Source of the DNA: Pomphorhynchus laevis
Taxonomy: Eukaryota; Acanthocephala; Palaeacanthocephala; Echinorhynchida; Pomphorhynchidae
Direction: 5' to 3'
NCBI GenBank assembly: GCA_012934845.2
Contig: WNNJ02001593.1
Span: 170,768-234,767, forward strand
DNA: 64,000 bases
Shown: positions 33,750-46,023 of the stretch, in pieces
How positions within the stretch are numbered: position 1 is the stretch's first letter
How the letters are laid out: each line of letters begins with the position of its first letter
Notes under the pieces: generated by a model
Seen by the model: the letters and a program-made list of their open reading frames with translations, nothing else
The model's database searches: none
What the model was told of the DNA's origin: nothing
Program-made: the position numbers and the translations under genes

Positions 33750-34035
33750 CCTCCATTGACGCAATTCCGGTTATATGCAGGTGGGAGTCAATCCGTTCGC
33801 TTGCATTTGCTCAGTCTGACAGTTGTATGCGTCCGCATGTGTTCGTACATCCGGGTGCTCTACAGTTCGTACATTGTCTTTTGGAATTTGCACACTTACA
33901 GCCGACTCATTTTGCGCTTTGACCATTGCAGCTACAACAAAGTAAAACTGTCGACGGTTTGCCGCGTTGCAGATTCCAGTAGTCGTATGATAAGGTGATT
34001 TTAAATGGCAGGCAATTTTTCGATTGTATGTTATT
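33750..34035 (-). mobile_element. LINE family A, 5' fragment A8 (CXC-like region)
   Basis: Nearly identical to A7 32640-32935: it covers the 5' leader and the first ~85 codons, including the cysteine cluster, but the initiation codon is changed and stops interrupt it. It is in direct repeat with A7, with P4 between the two copies. Bases 33541-33750 are AT-rich without recognisable content. Confidence 0.82.
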
Positions 34036-34142
34036 TATTACAGAACTTACTAAATTAAAGGATAACTATATAAAACCAACTATTGATAAAGCTAGTAATA
34101 ACTTTGTCTTCATATGCAAAAAGCTTTATTATGATATACTGT
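34036..34142 (+). mobile_element. Penelope-like P fragment (pre-RT region)
   Basis: Encodes ELTKLKDNYI, TIDKASNNFVFICKKLYYDI, identical in sense to P1 residues ~255-290. It is only ~107 bp and is bounded by A8 and by the gypsy fossil. Confidence 0.8.
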
Positions 34143-34149
34143 GAAGATA

Positions 34150-37100
34150 ATTGTGTAGGATTCTTCCTGATTTATGTAAACTGTACACGAACGCACAGGG
34201 CGATATATAACGCTATTTTTCTTGTAACTTTTAGTTTTCTAATAGATAAAACATTATTGTTTCTATCTCTGCTGGGTCTATTAAACAAGTTATTTCGGCT
34301 ATGGTCTTCAAGCTCAATGAGGTACTGGAGAAATATGATGGAAGCACGGGAGTCGACGAGTGAATTCGTAAATTCGAATTTGCGGTTAAGATTCAAAAGA
34401 TCAAGGAGCCGCATAAAATACTTCCACTATTTCTGCATGGAGGAGCTTTCGATGTTTACGACTCATTTCCTGAAGACGTTCAGAGTGATATCGTGAAATT
34501 AGTCGATCGACTACGCTCCGCTTTTGGCAAAACCAAGTTCGAAGCTTACAAGGCGATGGTTTCAATGAGATGGGACGAGCGGATGGCAATGGCCGAATTT
34601 TTGGCAAACTAGGCGAAATCCAGCAATAGAATCGTGAATGGTAACAGGACATTGCAGCACTGTGCTTTCGTGAATGGTCTGCCTGATAGCATGCAGGCTT
34701 CGATCAGAGCTAATGCGGACTTCGATACCCTCACGACCGAACAGTTAATCGTCACTGCACATAATTTCGTGCAAGCAATAAGCTCATGTTGCGTGTGCCG
34801 ATCGGGCGCGGATCGGAATGAGAACAAGTCGGAATCAGATAAAACTTGCTCTGTAGTAGTGAACGAGGAAAAACATGCATGGAAACGAAGTTACGCCAAT
34901 CGCAACAAAGACATTGTCTGCTACCGGTGCGGAAAGTGGGGCCATATCAGCCGATTTTGTCGAGGCAAGCCAAAAAACTAGCAAAGGGGGTCTGATTTCT
35001 ACAGTGTCGGACCCCCGTTAGGCAATGACAGACACGTTACGAATGCCGGTGATGATCCATGGAAGAAGATATATGGCAATGGTGGATACAGGTTGCTCGA
35101 ATACTGTATTACGCAATAACCTATGGCAATCCGGTAAGTCGCACAGCAAAAGTGTATATGTTACAATGATGAACGGCACTCGTATTCGATGCGATCAAGC
35201 CTGGGTTGTTAGATATTAATGGTCGGAAACTGCGAACACAATGCCTCTTGTCGAACAGAATGCTCCATGGAGTCGACGTCTTGTTGGGCCTGGATGTTAT
35301 AAAGCAATTGGGCAGCATTACAGTTACCAAAGATTTGAGAATAGCGCGTGATGTCAGCAGAGCGTACGCTTGTGCAGTGTTAAGTAATGAAATGGAGATA
35401 AAGGACTAAGATTTCGAGGCTAAGTTCAAAAGCGGTCATTGGACAGTTGGTTGGAGGTGGATGGACACGCCACCAACGCTACAAAACAAAATTCCTCTCT
35501 ATAAAGTCCCGGTGGCTGCCTAAGAAAAATTCCATGCTGAAATAAAGAAATGGAGCAATAACGGTTGGATGACGGAAACATAATCGAATGCATCTCATTG
35601 CATCCCAATGATGGCTGTGATACAACAAAAAAGGATAAAGTGCGACCTGTCCTAGACTATCTGGGGCTGAATGAATATGTTGTAAGTAATACAGGAGACA
35701 GCCAAGTATGTTCGTTTGCTATACGTAAATGGCGGACTTTCGGCTCGCACGCGAGCGTGATCGACATCAAAGACGCATATTTGTGCATCCGTGTTTCCGA
35801 GGAATTACAAAGTTACCAGCGCTTCTCCTACTTCGTCAAACTTATCTGAATGCGATAACGATCTTCACGAATCCAGAGACCCCACAAACAGATACGATGC
35901 AGCCGGATCGCACTTTAATATGATCAATGGAGACCTCAATAGACTGATCAGTCTGGAACTAAACGTGATGCGGTCTTTAGGACAAAACCCGACAGTAACT
36001 GAGTTGCAGTACAATCAACGCGTGGACTCGGACGGTAACTAAACCTCTGAGTTTTGCGAGCCCATCACAATGGATAAGAAGATGAAGAACTAATGATGAC
36101 TTGTAAAACTGTAAATTATTTATACAAATTTGTTCGTACAAACGAAAAAGTTTGCGAATATAACTTTTAGCAAAATTTCTTTTTAGTTAGAAAATATCAT
36201 TTTAAAAAGTTACCAGCTGATTAAATTTGAAGGTAAAGTCTACAAGCTCACACGTTTGGGATTTGGGTTAAACGTCGCTCCTAAAATAATGAATGTTATC
36301 ATTGATCGGATTCTGTCTTTGAAGCCAGAATGGAAAGGGGTTGTCGACCACTATTTTGACGACATCATAGTAGATGGTAGCAAGGTGGACCCTCAAGACG
36401 TACACGAGCTGCTCGTAGAATATGGATTGGACTCAAGATCTCCACAACCTGTCGAGTCATCGAACGTACTTGGAATGCAACTCCACAAGGACCGAGGACG
36501 CATAGTTTGGCAGATGACACCGCTCGAATTTGAGCCCAATGACGTCAAGTCGAAGAGGCAGCTGTATTCAGCATGTGGGCAGTTGATAGGCCCAGTTTGC
36601 CGATGGCTCGGGACATAGACCAGGTTTCTCAAACGTACAGAAAGTTCCAACAATTGGGATCAAGACATCGCTGACACGACAATTTTGAAGTTAAAGAAAC
36701 TCAAGGAGGGATTGGAACAAAACGATCCTGTTGGAGGTAATTGGGTTGTGAGTAATCGGCGTGACGCTACGCTCTGGTGTGATGCGAGTTCGATCGATAT
36801 AGGAGCATGCCTGAAGATAGATGGTGAAGTCGTCGAAGACACAGCATGGCTTCGGAAGAAAGACGATGCTCAACACATCAATATAGCGGAACTCGAAGCG
36901 GTGGTTAAAGGGCTTAATGTGGTTCTACAATGGAACATAGAGAAAATTCGTATCAAGCCAGATTCAGCATCATTGTGTGCTTGGATACGTTCCTTATTAA
37001 CGAAGGATAAACCCATAAAAGTTAGCGGACTTAGTGCAGGACTGATACGTAGAAGATTGTCGTTGCTGCCCGATTTATGTAAATAATGTGGATTAGAGCT

Positions 37101-37866
37101 GTCTATAGAGCACGTACAAGGAACTTGTAATAAAGCCGATGAATTGACTAGAGTTCCCAAGTATCGGTTAAGCGATTCGGTGCAGTGCTGCAGTGTTGCA
37201 CAGAGTGGAAGAGACAGTCTAAGTATTCTACGAGATCACCACAGACGATATCACTGGGGATCTGACCGAACCTCCTTCCTGGCCAGAAGAGCATTTCCCG
37301 ATCTCACCTTCACTAAGAAAGATGCAATCAACATTGTCAAAACGTGTAATCAATACAATTCAATTGACCAAGCCCCATCGTTTGGAACAAGGGTCATCTG
37401 GGCGTAAGCGAGAACTGGTATACGGTGGCAATGGATGTAACGCGCTTCAATAGAGCCTTATTCCTGACAGCTATCGATTGCGGTCCATCTCGTTTCTCTA
37501 TATGGAAACAGTTGAGAAGTGAGTGTGTAGGTGACGTCCTCAGCAAAGTTACCGAAGTCTTCTTCGAAAATGGATGGCCCTCAGAACTTCTGATAGATAA
37601 CGGTAGAAAATTCCGCACGAACGAATACGTTCAGGTTCTCAATGAATGTGGGACAAAGGTTGTGTACCGATGCGTCAACAGGCCTTCTGACAATGGTATA
37701 GTCAAGAGTTCATCGCACTATTAAGCGAATAGCCAGCAGAGCCAGGATTACAAAAAAAGAGGTGCATATTGGTACAATTCGGCAGCAGAACATACGAACG
37801 ATATCTCTCCGGCCGACCAAAAATATAAATACGTGAGAAAGTTGGTGAAATCAAACGACAATCCCG
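34150..37866 (+). mobile_element. Ty3/gypsy-type LTR retrotransposon, fossil
   Basis: Parts in order: a gag-like region with a CCHC knuckle (~34915-34975), an aspartic protease segment with a DTGCSN active-site triad (~35085), RT around 35640-36600, RNase H (~36750-37090) and an integrase core (~37420-37720). The element is broken in many places (roughly ten or more breaks) and long dead. No terminal repeats were recognised. The right side is cut by Penelope-like element P5. A calmodulin-like retrocopy is inserted in the RT region at 35821-36205. The RT/RNase H style resembles gypsy-like elements known from flatworms, an impression and not a search result. Age is old relative to P5. Confidence 0.85.
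35821..36205 (+). pseudogene. Calmodulin-like EF-hand retrocopy inserted in the gypsy fossil
   Basis: A frame ending at 36042 encodes [20 protein letters not shown] followed by RVDSDGN. In calmodulin the same region reads [20 protein letters not shown] and then an acidic EF-hand loop (DADGNGT). Beyond a stop, SEF-EPITMDKKMKN matches the FLTMMAKKMK helix. The upstream SHFNMINGDLNRLIS resembles the preceding EF-hand. The insert has a 12-bp direct repeat, AAAGTTACCAGC, on both sides (35809-35820 and 36206-36217), with an A-run at its 3' edge. This suggests LINE-type retrotransposition of an mRNA. It covers about two EF-hands and is disabled. Confidence 0.8.
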
Positions 37867-38742
37867 ATCTACGTATTTAATATAATTATAAAATAAACAA
37901 AACATAATAATGCTAAATCAAAATTTAATAATTAAATAATAAAATTAATAATTGTTTTTAGATTTTCTATAATTTAAATCAAGTTAAAAAATGAAATTTA
38001 AAATAAACGTCATTTTTATGAATTGACTAATAAATAACAGACGTTGTATCATAATAAGAATTAGAGGTCATCAGGAGGAACTGCTATGCTATCAGGTTTC
38101 GGCCCCTAACTCCTCTACCCAACATAGCAGCGGGGCCAAATACATGCTAATGATGTATTTCCTCTGAAATAACTATCTAGTATCTTATTCTAATGCAAAG
38201 TATATTATTTATTATCCATCCATAAAAATTTGCCACTTAAGAGTTTAAATTTATTCTTTATATTATTGTGTTGATTTATATATTTTACTATTTTCTGCTT
38301 GATGTTATTTTTATAGTAACCTAGTTTAAAATATGTATCTATTAAATTATCAAAATGATTTTGAAGAAAGCCAATATCATTACATATTGTTGCAATTCTT
38401 AAAATTTCATTATTTAATGTATTATATTTTATATTATATGGTATGCATGAATGCTCATGCAAAAATATGTTTCTTGTAAATTTAAATATGTCATCTTTAC
38501 GATATAAATTAATAGTAGTTTTAGTTAATGTTAATTTAATCTTGATATCTAGATATACACCTTCTTTATCATTAATATTGGTTTTGTTAAGAATAAGGCT
38601 TTCTGGATAAATGTGCTCACTAATTGAATAAAAATTATTAGAATTAAATACACATATATCATCAATGTATCGAAACATATATTTCATATATTTATATTGT
38701 TTAGATTTAGTTTTTACACAGTTATGAACAAATTCATATTCT

Positions 38743-38861
38743 CAATTATAACAAACAGAAGCAAATGAGCTACAAGACCGTGTCACTTACAAAACAGGAT
38801 AAAATAAAAAATAAAAAAACATCAACAAAAAAATTAAAACTATAGTCAATCAATCAAAATC
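38743..38861. mobile_element. 119-bp insertion inside P5 with 10-bp target duplication
   Basis: Absent from P1, P3 and P7 at the same site. It is flanked by TTCATATTCT (38733-38742 and 38862-38871). One end is A/T-rich (runs of A around 38800-38840) while the other has moderate complexity (AGCTACAAGACCGTGTCAC). It looks like a short non-autonomous retro-insert or 5'-truncated tail. No tRNA-like A/B boxes were seen. Confidence 0.75.
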
Positions 38862-40560
38862 TTCATATTCTATAAAGCTTAAAAACAAGTCAGCTATAAT
38901 TGGGCTACTATTACCACCCATTGGAACACCTTTTACTTGTCTAAATATAGATGTCTCTACTTTTAAATAATTTTGATTTATCAAAATATTTAAGGATTCT
39001 ATTAAATTTTATCCATATATTTATATTTACTTGATGATTTAATTTTTGTTAGATAGGCGTTATAATTATGATAACATATATATGTATATCTTTTTCCGAA
39101 TATAAGGTTAATTAATTTTACTAACGCTTCTTTAATATCTACTAAATCTAGATTTGTATAAAGCGTACTAAAATCGTATGTATTTATATTTTGAAAATTT
39201 GTTCCTTTTGTCTGTTCTTAAAATTCTTTTGTAGAATTAATACTGAAATAGTGTTTTATACCAGTATAATTTCGATTACCTTGCAATATTTTTTGAAGTA
39301 TGCTTTAATTACTTTAAGTATTTTATTCATATAGACAGAAAGTGGTTTTAATGTACATTTAAACGCACTACATATGAACCTAAGTTTTATTGGATTTTTA
39401 TGTAATTTTGGATTCCAATATAATACAGGTATAGTTTAATTATCTAATTCAACCTTTATACCCTTTTTATTCATTATAGAACAGTGACTTGTAATAATTG
39501 TTTCTAAACTCAACTCACTACGTTCATATGTTGGATTTACATTTAAATCATTAGAATTAACCTCTTTCACTAGTATATCATAATAAAGCTTTTTACATAT
39601 GAAGACAAAGTTATTACTAGCTTTATCAATAGTTGTTATTATATAGTTATCCTTTAATTTAGTAAGTTCTTTATACATATCTTTATTAATTTTATCTTTC
39701 CTTTTATAATTGTTTGTTGTTTTCATTTTATTTTTAATTTTATCAAATATATAATCTTTCCAAATTTTTATCTTAGATATATTCGAGCTTTCACTATTAA
39801 TCAGCTTACTAATGTAATCATTTAAGTTATTATATAAAGAATTGTAAATTTTATTTTTATCGTTATTATTTAATCTATATTTATACCCTTTTGATAGCAG
39901 CTTTCTTAATTCCCAATTTTCAATTAATTCTAGATTATGGGTACATATATGTTCATTTATTTTATCAAAACTAAGACTTTTACAATTGCATTCTGTTTCC
40001 ATAATGTTTCTAATATTATCGTTACATATTGATTTTAATTCTTTATTATAATTACAAATTTTTCGTCCTAATGGTGGTAGGAGTTTATACCTTATTTTAG
40101 GAATATATTTACTTAAATCTGACCCTATTATTTCTTTACTTTTAGAATTATTTAAAAGTCCGTCTATATTTATGTTATCTATACATTTATTAATGAAGTT
40201 TATGGTTAATGTATATTTTCTATTGTTATTATTAACATTTATTGTACGATTATAGTATTTTGTATTACAATAACTGTCTATTATACAACTTAGCCTATCA
40301 TAGTCGTTAATTAATTTTTGATTTATTGAACATATGATATCTTTAGAAAAACTTCTTATATTTACATAAAGATCTTTTAGCTTATTATCACTTAAAAGTT
40401 GTTTTAATATTTCTAATTGTTCATTTATATACATATCTTTTTTAATATTTTTAACTCTATTTTTCCTATTCCTTTTATCACCATGACTTCTTGGTTTGCG
40501 TTTAACTGGATTATTATAATATAGTTGTTTATTATGTATTATACTACTTCTGCCAATTCC

Positions 40561-41130
40561 TTATACAACGTCATTCAATCCTAATGGGTACATGAAATTA
40601 AGCGTTTTAATCCAAAAATCTTCTTTTTCTAATAGTTTTTGATTTAATATTGAAATGTTTTCTTCGATAATATGTTCTAAAATAAATAATTTACAGTTTT
40701 TAATATCATGTCCTATTAATCTCATATGTTTATAAAATATAGTTTGACTATTATGCTGTATATTATATATGTGTTGCCTAAACCTAGTTTTTAACATTTG
40801 ATATGTTTTTCCTATATATTGCAATCCACATGTACATTGTATAAGATACACTACACCTGCGGTATTGCAGTTACAATTATTATTAATATTTAATGAAAAA
40901 CATTTGTTTGTCCTATTACTTACTATACAATTAGTATTATTTATAACATCACAAACTATACAATTTTTTCTGTTACATTTAAAAGATCTAAAATTGAAAT
41001 CATTAGTACTTACGTATTTTTCCAATATGGTTGAGTACATAAAATATGTACTTGTTGAGTACATGAAATATGTACTTGTTGAGTACATAAAATATGTACA
41101 TATGGTTGAGTATAAAAAATCTGAAAACAA
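40561..41130 (-). CDS. GIY-YIG endonuclease domain ORF of P5 (189 aa)
   Basis: The core reads GVVYLIQCTCGLQYIGKTYQ (GIY-YIG as VYL...YIG) with the catalytic Arg in KTRFRQHIYN and a downstream Glu in ILEHIIEE. Just before it is a Cys cluster (NRKNCIVCDVINNTNC ... CNCNTAG), matching the zinc-finger-like motif described upstream of GIY-YIG in Naiad-type elements. The end KTLNFMYPLGLNDVV is also typical. The N-terminus is odd: three repeats of TYFMYSTS encoded by a 24-bp tandem repeat (41032-41105), so the true start may be Met inside or after it. It nicks DNA for target-primed reverse transcription, by family knowledge. Confidence 0.82.
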   Translation of the reverse strand: MFSDFLYSTICTYFMYSTSTYFMYSTSTYFMYSTILEKYVSTNDFNFRSFKCNRKNCIVCDVINNTNCIVSNRTNKCFSLNINNNCNCNTAGVVYLIQCTCGLQYIGKTYQMLKTRFRQHIYNIQHNSQTIFYKHMRLIGHDIKNCKLFILEHIIEENISILNQKLLEKEDFWIKTLNFMYPLGLNDVV

Positions 41131-41233
41131 TTATTAATTTTATTATTTAAATATTAAATTTTGATTTAGCATTATTATGTTTTGTGTTTTTTATGATTAT
41201 ATTAAATGCGTAGACTCAGTTAGCTGATTTGAT
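41115..41233 (+). repeat. Inverted copy of the P-element 3' terminus beside P5
   Basis: CTGAAAACAATTATTAATTT through AGTTAGCTGATTTGAT is the last ~120 bp of a family P element in plus orientation, opposite to P5. P5 thus has 3' termini at both ends in inverted orientation. Bases 41234-41290 match 32928-32985 (GAAAGATAAACTAGTGACCG), the leader upstream of A7. Confidence 0.8.
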
Positions 41234-41319
41234 TGCAAGAAGTTAATTATCAAGAAAGATAAACTAGTGACCGAAGCACAGAATTTGTTTTGTATGTATA
41301 TGAATAATAATAATATTTT

Positions 41320-44300
41320 TTAAGTGAAACGAATTTATTTGATAAAGACACTGCAGAATAATAAACAAATTAACAATGAAAAAATTTATCTGAGACACCA
41401 TGAGCTAGCCCGCACGAGAGCTATTCCAATGGAACGTCTGAATCGGTCAATCACGTTACTGGAACGACACTTTCTTCACACGGCTACGTCTTTGGCTAAG
41501 CGTTTTACCAACTGTTCTGCTTCATCCCCTAATCCACCTTGTAATGAAACAATAACCGGTATAAAAGATGATCTTTCGATCTTGGATATCCGTTCGGAGT
41601 ACTTAGCCTTTTGTCGATTCTCGTTGTAACTGAACGCTGATCGTGAAGTCATTGTGGCATAGAAATGAGCATGTGTATTGAATACAGAAATGTCCAGGTA
41701 GGACCGTTCAGAGGGGTCGCCAAACAACACCGAACACAAGACGTCAAGACGTGCATTGCGATCTAGTGTAGTGGAAAAAAGAATCGAATTGAATAGTTGG
41801 ATCAACGGGAGAAAGCAGTGGCTCAATTGTAGTTGATGAGAACACCTCTGAAGTTAATTTGGCGAAAATGTCTCTGATAACATTGGGCCTTACTATTGAT
41901 TTCCCTCCGCATTTGGAAGATTATGAATGAACAACACTAACAACTTCCCCACATACACATATGTCTGAAGAATTTAAAATTTGCCACCCATATCTGACAG
42001 AGAGACCATCGAAAAATTCTTGATTGCTTAAGCGAAACTTAGGATCATCACTAGGGCGAGCAGATAGCCAGTTCGACGCGCCCTTTCGAGCTGCATGCTG
42101 TAAAATTACCTGTTTGCATTCGTCCACTGAATTTAACAGTGACGAAAATTTTTCGGCAGCCCGGAGATTCTTTAGTTTTCTAATTTCAACTACTGACTTC
42201 TTCTGGATAGTATCAAAGTCGCCTCCGAGACCTAACTCAACAAAGGGCTTACATAGCAAAGAATAATATTCCCATTCGGATTTGGTATTCTCATATGGAT
42301 TTGATATCCCCAAACCTTCCATTTAGAAGGGCAGACTTGCTACATCGCGCCAGCACTTCTGTAAATTAAAACCAGTTATTTTGGGGATTATTTTATTCTG
42401 TATGAAATCTTCGAGTGAAGAAAACCATTCACATTCACACTTATATGTTCTTTGTGCATGAGTCCACTTATTTTGCACTGCTGCTGAAAATGCTAAGAAC
42501 GCTAACTGCCGTGAATCGCTAGAGACTTCACATAACCTATCGAGCAATTTAAACCAACGAGTTACTTGTGTTATTATTTTATTGTTACCCAATCTTTTTC
42601 GAACGAACCAAAACCTATGGGAACTTCTAAAATTTCTACACCATTAGATACGACATGAACCCCAAAGCTGGCAAGTGAATCACATTCATAGAATGTTGGC
42701 ATTAACCAGAGTTGTACACTTGTTGACATAAACATGAAACCCGTATTCCGGTCCTATCGATTGCAACGATTTAAAAAAATCATAAACATCCCCCGGGTGA
42801 ACCAACACATGATACATCATCTGCATACCAACGCTGTTTTATTTGAGGATGCAAAGCGCCTAATCAATGTATTAAGGGTATCGTTGCTGCCGCAAATGCT
42901 ACCATTGCCAAAGAGTCGCCTTGCGTGAAACCTTCCTTTGATAACAGATAATCATCGTCAATGGCTAAGATTGGATCGAAACTATACGTATTCTGCAGGA
43001 ATCGTGCTAAAGCAGGACATATCTTTTCTATATTAAGGAGAGCTAATTTCCTATTAATTCTATTAAAAGCATTATGTGCATCAATTTAAATTAAACATGA
43101 CGACGTCGAATTAGCAAAGGGTTCACGTATATCTCGAACAATCAATCCGACACCTACATTTTGACCTGCACGACGTTGTGAATTACCCGCAATTGACTTA
43201 ATGAACGGAGAAATGACATTTAAAATCGTTATAGCCATTATGCGCCTATATACCTCACCTATTCCGATCAGTCGAACACCGGGATTTTTATCAAAGCAAT
43301 GAGCCGACTAGCGATTAACGCTTCTGTTGAATGTTTTGTAACTCTATTACTAGCAATTCGCCTTGTCAGATCTGCTAACGTGGAGGCCAACTGTAATGAA
43401 TCCCTATCAAATGAGGTAATTATTTGCCGCCATGATAAAGCATTAACACCCGAATGACCCGCAGCGCCTGTAATGCGCTTACCACTAAGTTAAATTGCAG
43501 CTGCATCTATCGTCTCAAAAAAGGAGGGATGAAAGTTATCACTTTCCATGTCGATCTCCGATAATAAGGCGTCCTCACTAATTACAGCTGTCTGTAGATG
43601 CTTCGCTTCAAGAATAGACTTAACCGATTCGTTGAAGATATAATCATTTGGATTCGAAGTTTTTTGACAGAACCGTTTTCCAGGATTCTTACTGCAAAAG
43701 TAAGATTACCTGACATTATTGATTTCACAAACAACGACTTCCAATTGCGCTTAGAATCATATCGTGACTGGGATACCTTTAAACGTGATTAAATACATTT
43801 ACCCTCCCTTACTAATTCATCAAAATTTTGGCTTTGTCAAAGAGACAGGCGACGCGACATCAATTTACGTACATATTTGATTTTCGATGAACCAACATTT
43901 TGTAAAACGCACTGACAAATAATTGTCACCTTTATGAGCGACGAGCATTCGACGTCATCCTCGCGACAAGCAGTTTCAAACAATTGGCGTAGTTCATTTA
44001 AAAACATTCGGCTTTCGTTACACCTCGGTAAGTAAAATAGATTAGGACGCCAAGTGATTAGCTCCTTGAATGATTGGTGGATAAGAGTGTTTGGGAATCT
44101 ATCCGAGACATCATCGAGAGTGTGAACCGCGTTATCCGCTATATTTATGCTTGCAAAGTGAGATACGAGTTGGTTTTCGCAATTCGCGGCAGAACATTTA
44201 ATGCACGGCTTATTTGATTTCACACATTTAAATTGACGACATCGTGCTGAATGTCCATTATACGAACAGCATTTTGACTCGGCTGGAATTCCTTTATGCA

Positions 44301-44500
44301 TCGTGATTGTATTGACGAAGTAAAGTTGTTGACTATAAATAAATTCGATTTGTTGTCTCATTTTCTTTGTTAGGTGTATTTGTCGACTTCGTATTTGTTG
44401 TCTCGTTTTTCAATTTGTCGTTTTTCGATTTGTCGTTTTTCGATTTATAAATTCGAATTGTTGTCTCGTTTTTCTTTGTTATTTGTATAATAGTTATCGA
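41320..44500 (-). mobile_element. LINE family A copy A9, near full length, heavily decayed
   Basis: It starts in frame 44361-43837 (MHKGIPAESKCCSYNG, cysteine cluster partly eroded, NLFYLPRCNESRMFL). It continues through short frames carrying GAAGHSGVNALSWRQII (~43470) and LIALIKIP, a degraded motif A-C region (43100-42700), 42592-42323, 42322-41921 (GASNWLSARPSDDPKFRLS, SSDICVCGEVVSVVHS) and 41826-41476 (ARLDVLCSVLFGD ... SYLDISVFNTHA, IPVIVSLQGGLG). More than six breaks. The 5' leader (44380-44500) has short repeats of TTTGTCGTTTTTCGA. Bases 44500-44660 are AT-rich, with nothing identified. Confidence 0.83.
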
Positions 44501-44664
44501 CTTCGTAACAGCGATCTCAGACGATTTCAGCGCTCTCAGGCCATTTTATATCTCTATCTCTTAGATTTTTTCAGATAATAATTTTTATAATAATATAAAT
44601 TTTTTGAAAAAGGAAAAAAATTCGTTAAGATTTAAATTCAAATTTAGTCATATCATCTTTTGAG

Positions 44665-45645
44665 TCTTCAAGTATTGGTCTGCAATAAACTCTCGGATCG
44701 ATCGTCCGTCCTGAACCTGTTCGCCAAGTGGCGATTCCGGAGTGCCTCCAGCTCTTCGGTTGTGAATCCTGCATTTCTGGTAGACCGAATATGCAAATTG
44801 ATGCTGACTTTGCGATTCGAATACTGATTGTCAGTCAGTATCAGCGTACTTCCGTTTGGTTGTTCGTGATTTTCGAGATGCAATCGCTTTTAGTAGTTTA
44901 TCGCTTTCAACACTTATTCCACCAGAAGAAGAGAAAATTAAGGTGATGAAGTTTGCTCCTTCAAGATGTACCTTTTCAGCATACTTTGAACGCTTTAGGT
45001 TTTTTTGTGAAAATCAAAACACTGCTGAGGAATCCTAGATGCGTTAGATGGAGCAAAGGCGTTAAAAACGCATATATCCAAGTATATACGTTCCATTTCG
45101 CTTCCAGAAAGTCCCCTGAAAAGAACATCTAATCGGGCATTGTTTTCTCGAGTTGTTGCTGTGTTTTCGAATATGACTTCGTCATCCAGTGTCTGTAAAA
45201 TAGGTTCGATTTGAACTGACGTACAAGGTGGGGAGAGCAGATTCGCGACGGTGTTACGGATGCAGTTGTGACGTGAGATTGGTGCTATGCCATGGAAGCA
45301 CGATAAACAATGCCTTTTTAATGACGGAGCTCAAAATTTACATAAGTTCGTGTGTTTTAGTGTCAAATCGTATCTCGCGGCTATCGCGTTGATTAAATCA
45401 TCCTTACACAAATTATATCCTAAATATTCAAGTGGACGTGCATTTAACCAGCTAGAAGTTAATTTATAGATGCGTGATTTAGGCATTCAACATATTTTCT
45501 TGACATTCCCATTCCTAACTGAATGGATGTTTTACTCTTCTGTGCCCGTCTGTTATGAATTATCCCCTGTTTCGATCGGACGAATACCAGGATTCTTGTC
45601 CAAGGGGATGAGTCTACTAATCCAGCAAATTTAACAGTTTTAACA
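44665..45645 (-). mobile_element. LINE family A copy A10, internally deleted fragment
   Basis: Near 45640-45590 one frame gives LIPLDKNPGIRPI (pre-motif A). The sequence then jumps to SWLNARPLEYLGYNL and DDLINAIAARYDLTLKH, then ISRHNCIRNTVANLL, VIFENTATTRENNARLDVLF, RIYLDICVFNAFAPS and a degraded tail to ~44670. The RT palm, with motifs A-C, is deleted. It starts about 10 bp from the D3 start, in the opposite direction. Confidence 0.78.
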
Positions 45646-45652
45646 CTCAAGG

Positions 45653-46022
45653 ATGTCGATGGGAGGACGTAATAAGATAGCTACGATTGACACCAACTGT
45701 GCTCAACTACAAGTACAGTGCTCGACACACGACTGCAGCGTCTGGACTACAATCGCATGCGAAAACAGTAAATCTAATGAAGACTTCATGTGCGGCTTTT
45801 GTGCCAACAAACTCATACGCGACATCTCCCAAAAGAACATATTAACCTCCAACGTGTCCACTCAAACCACCCCAGTCGTTTCTGATATCCTTTGTCAACC
45901 CACTGATCCTGTCATCACATGCACTTGCAATCCCATGCCTTCACTTCCCGACAACCGCGTATCTTCCCTTCTGTCTCGTTTTTTAATAACCTACATCCCT
46001 CAATCGAAATCACCTCCATCAA
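45653..46022 (+). mobile_element. LINE family D ORF1 5' fragment (D3)
   Basis: A frame beginning MSMGGRNKIATIDTNCAQLQ contains VQCSTHDCSVWTTIAC and FMCGFCANKLIRDI, aligning with the Cys-rich N-terminus of D1 ORF1 (VQCSSEDCHVWTSVSV, FYCGYCCASLINDL). Homology stops at ~46022, where the ~400-bp satellite begins. The open frame reads on into the satellite to 46087 by chance. Confidence 0.78.
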
Positions 46023-46023
46023 T

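Larger units (their letters stand above)
37868..41130 (-). mobile_element. Penelope-like element P5, longest copy, GIY-YIG upstream of RT
   Basis: On the minus strand the order is GIY-YIG ORF (41130-40561), linker (40560-40435), pre-RT and RT N-part (40434-39436), decayed RT core (39435-38700), C-terminal frame (38687-38205), and a 3' region with the structured segment (38065-38172), ending at 37868. GIY-YIG on the N-terminal side is the permuted order reported for Naiad/Chlamys Penelope-like elements. A TAA separates GLNDVV (end of the GIY-YIG frame) from GIGRSSIIHNKQ, which is otherwise contiguous with the RT frame. The copy carries a 119-bp insert and a few frame breaks. Its upstream end meets an inverted P terminus (41115-41233). 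Confidence 0.88.
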
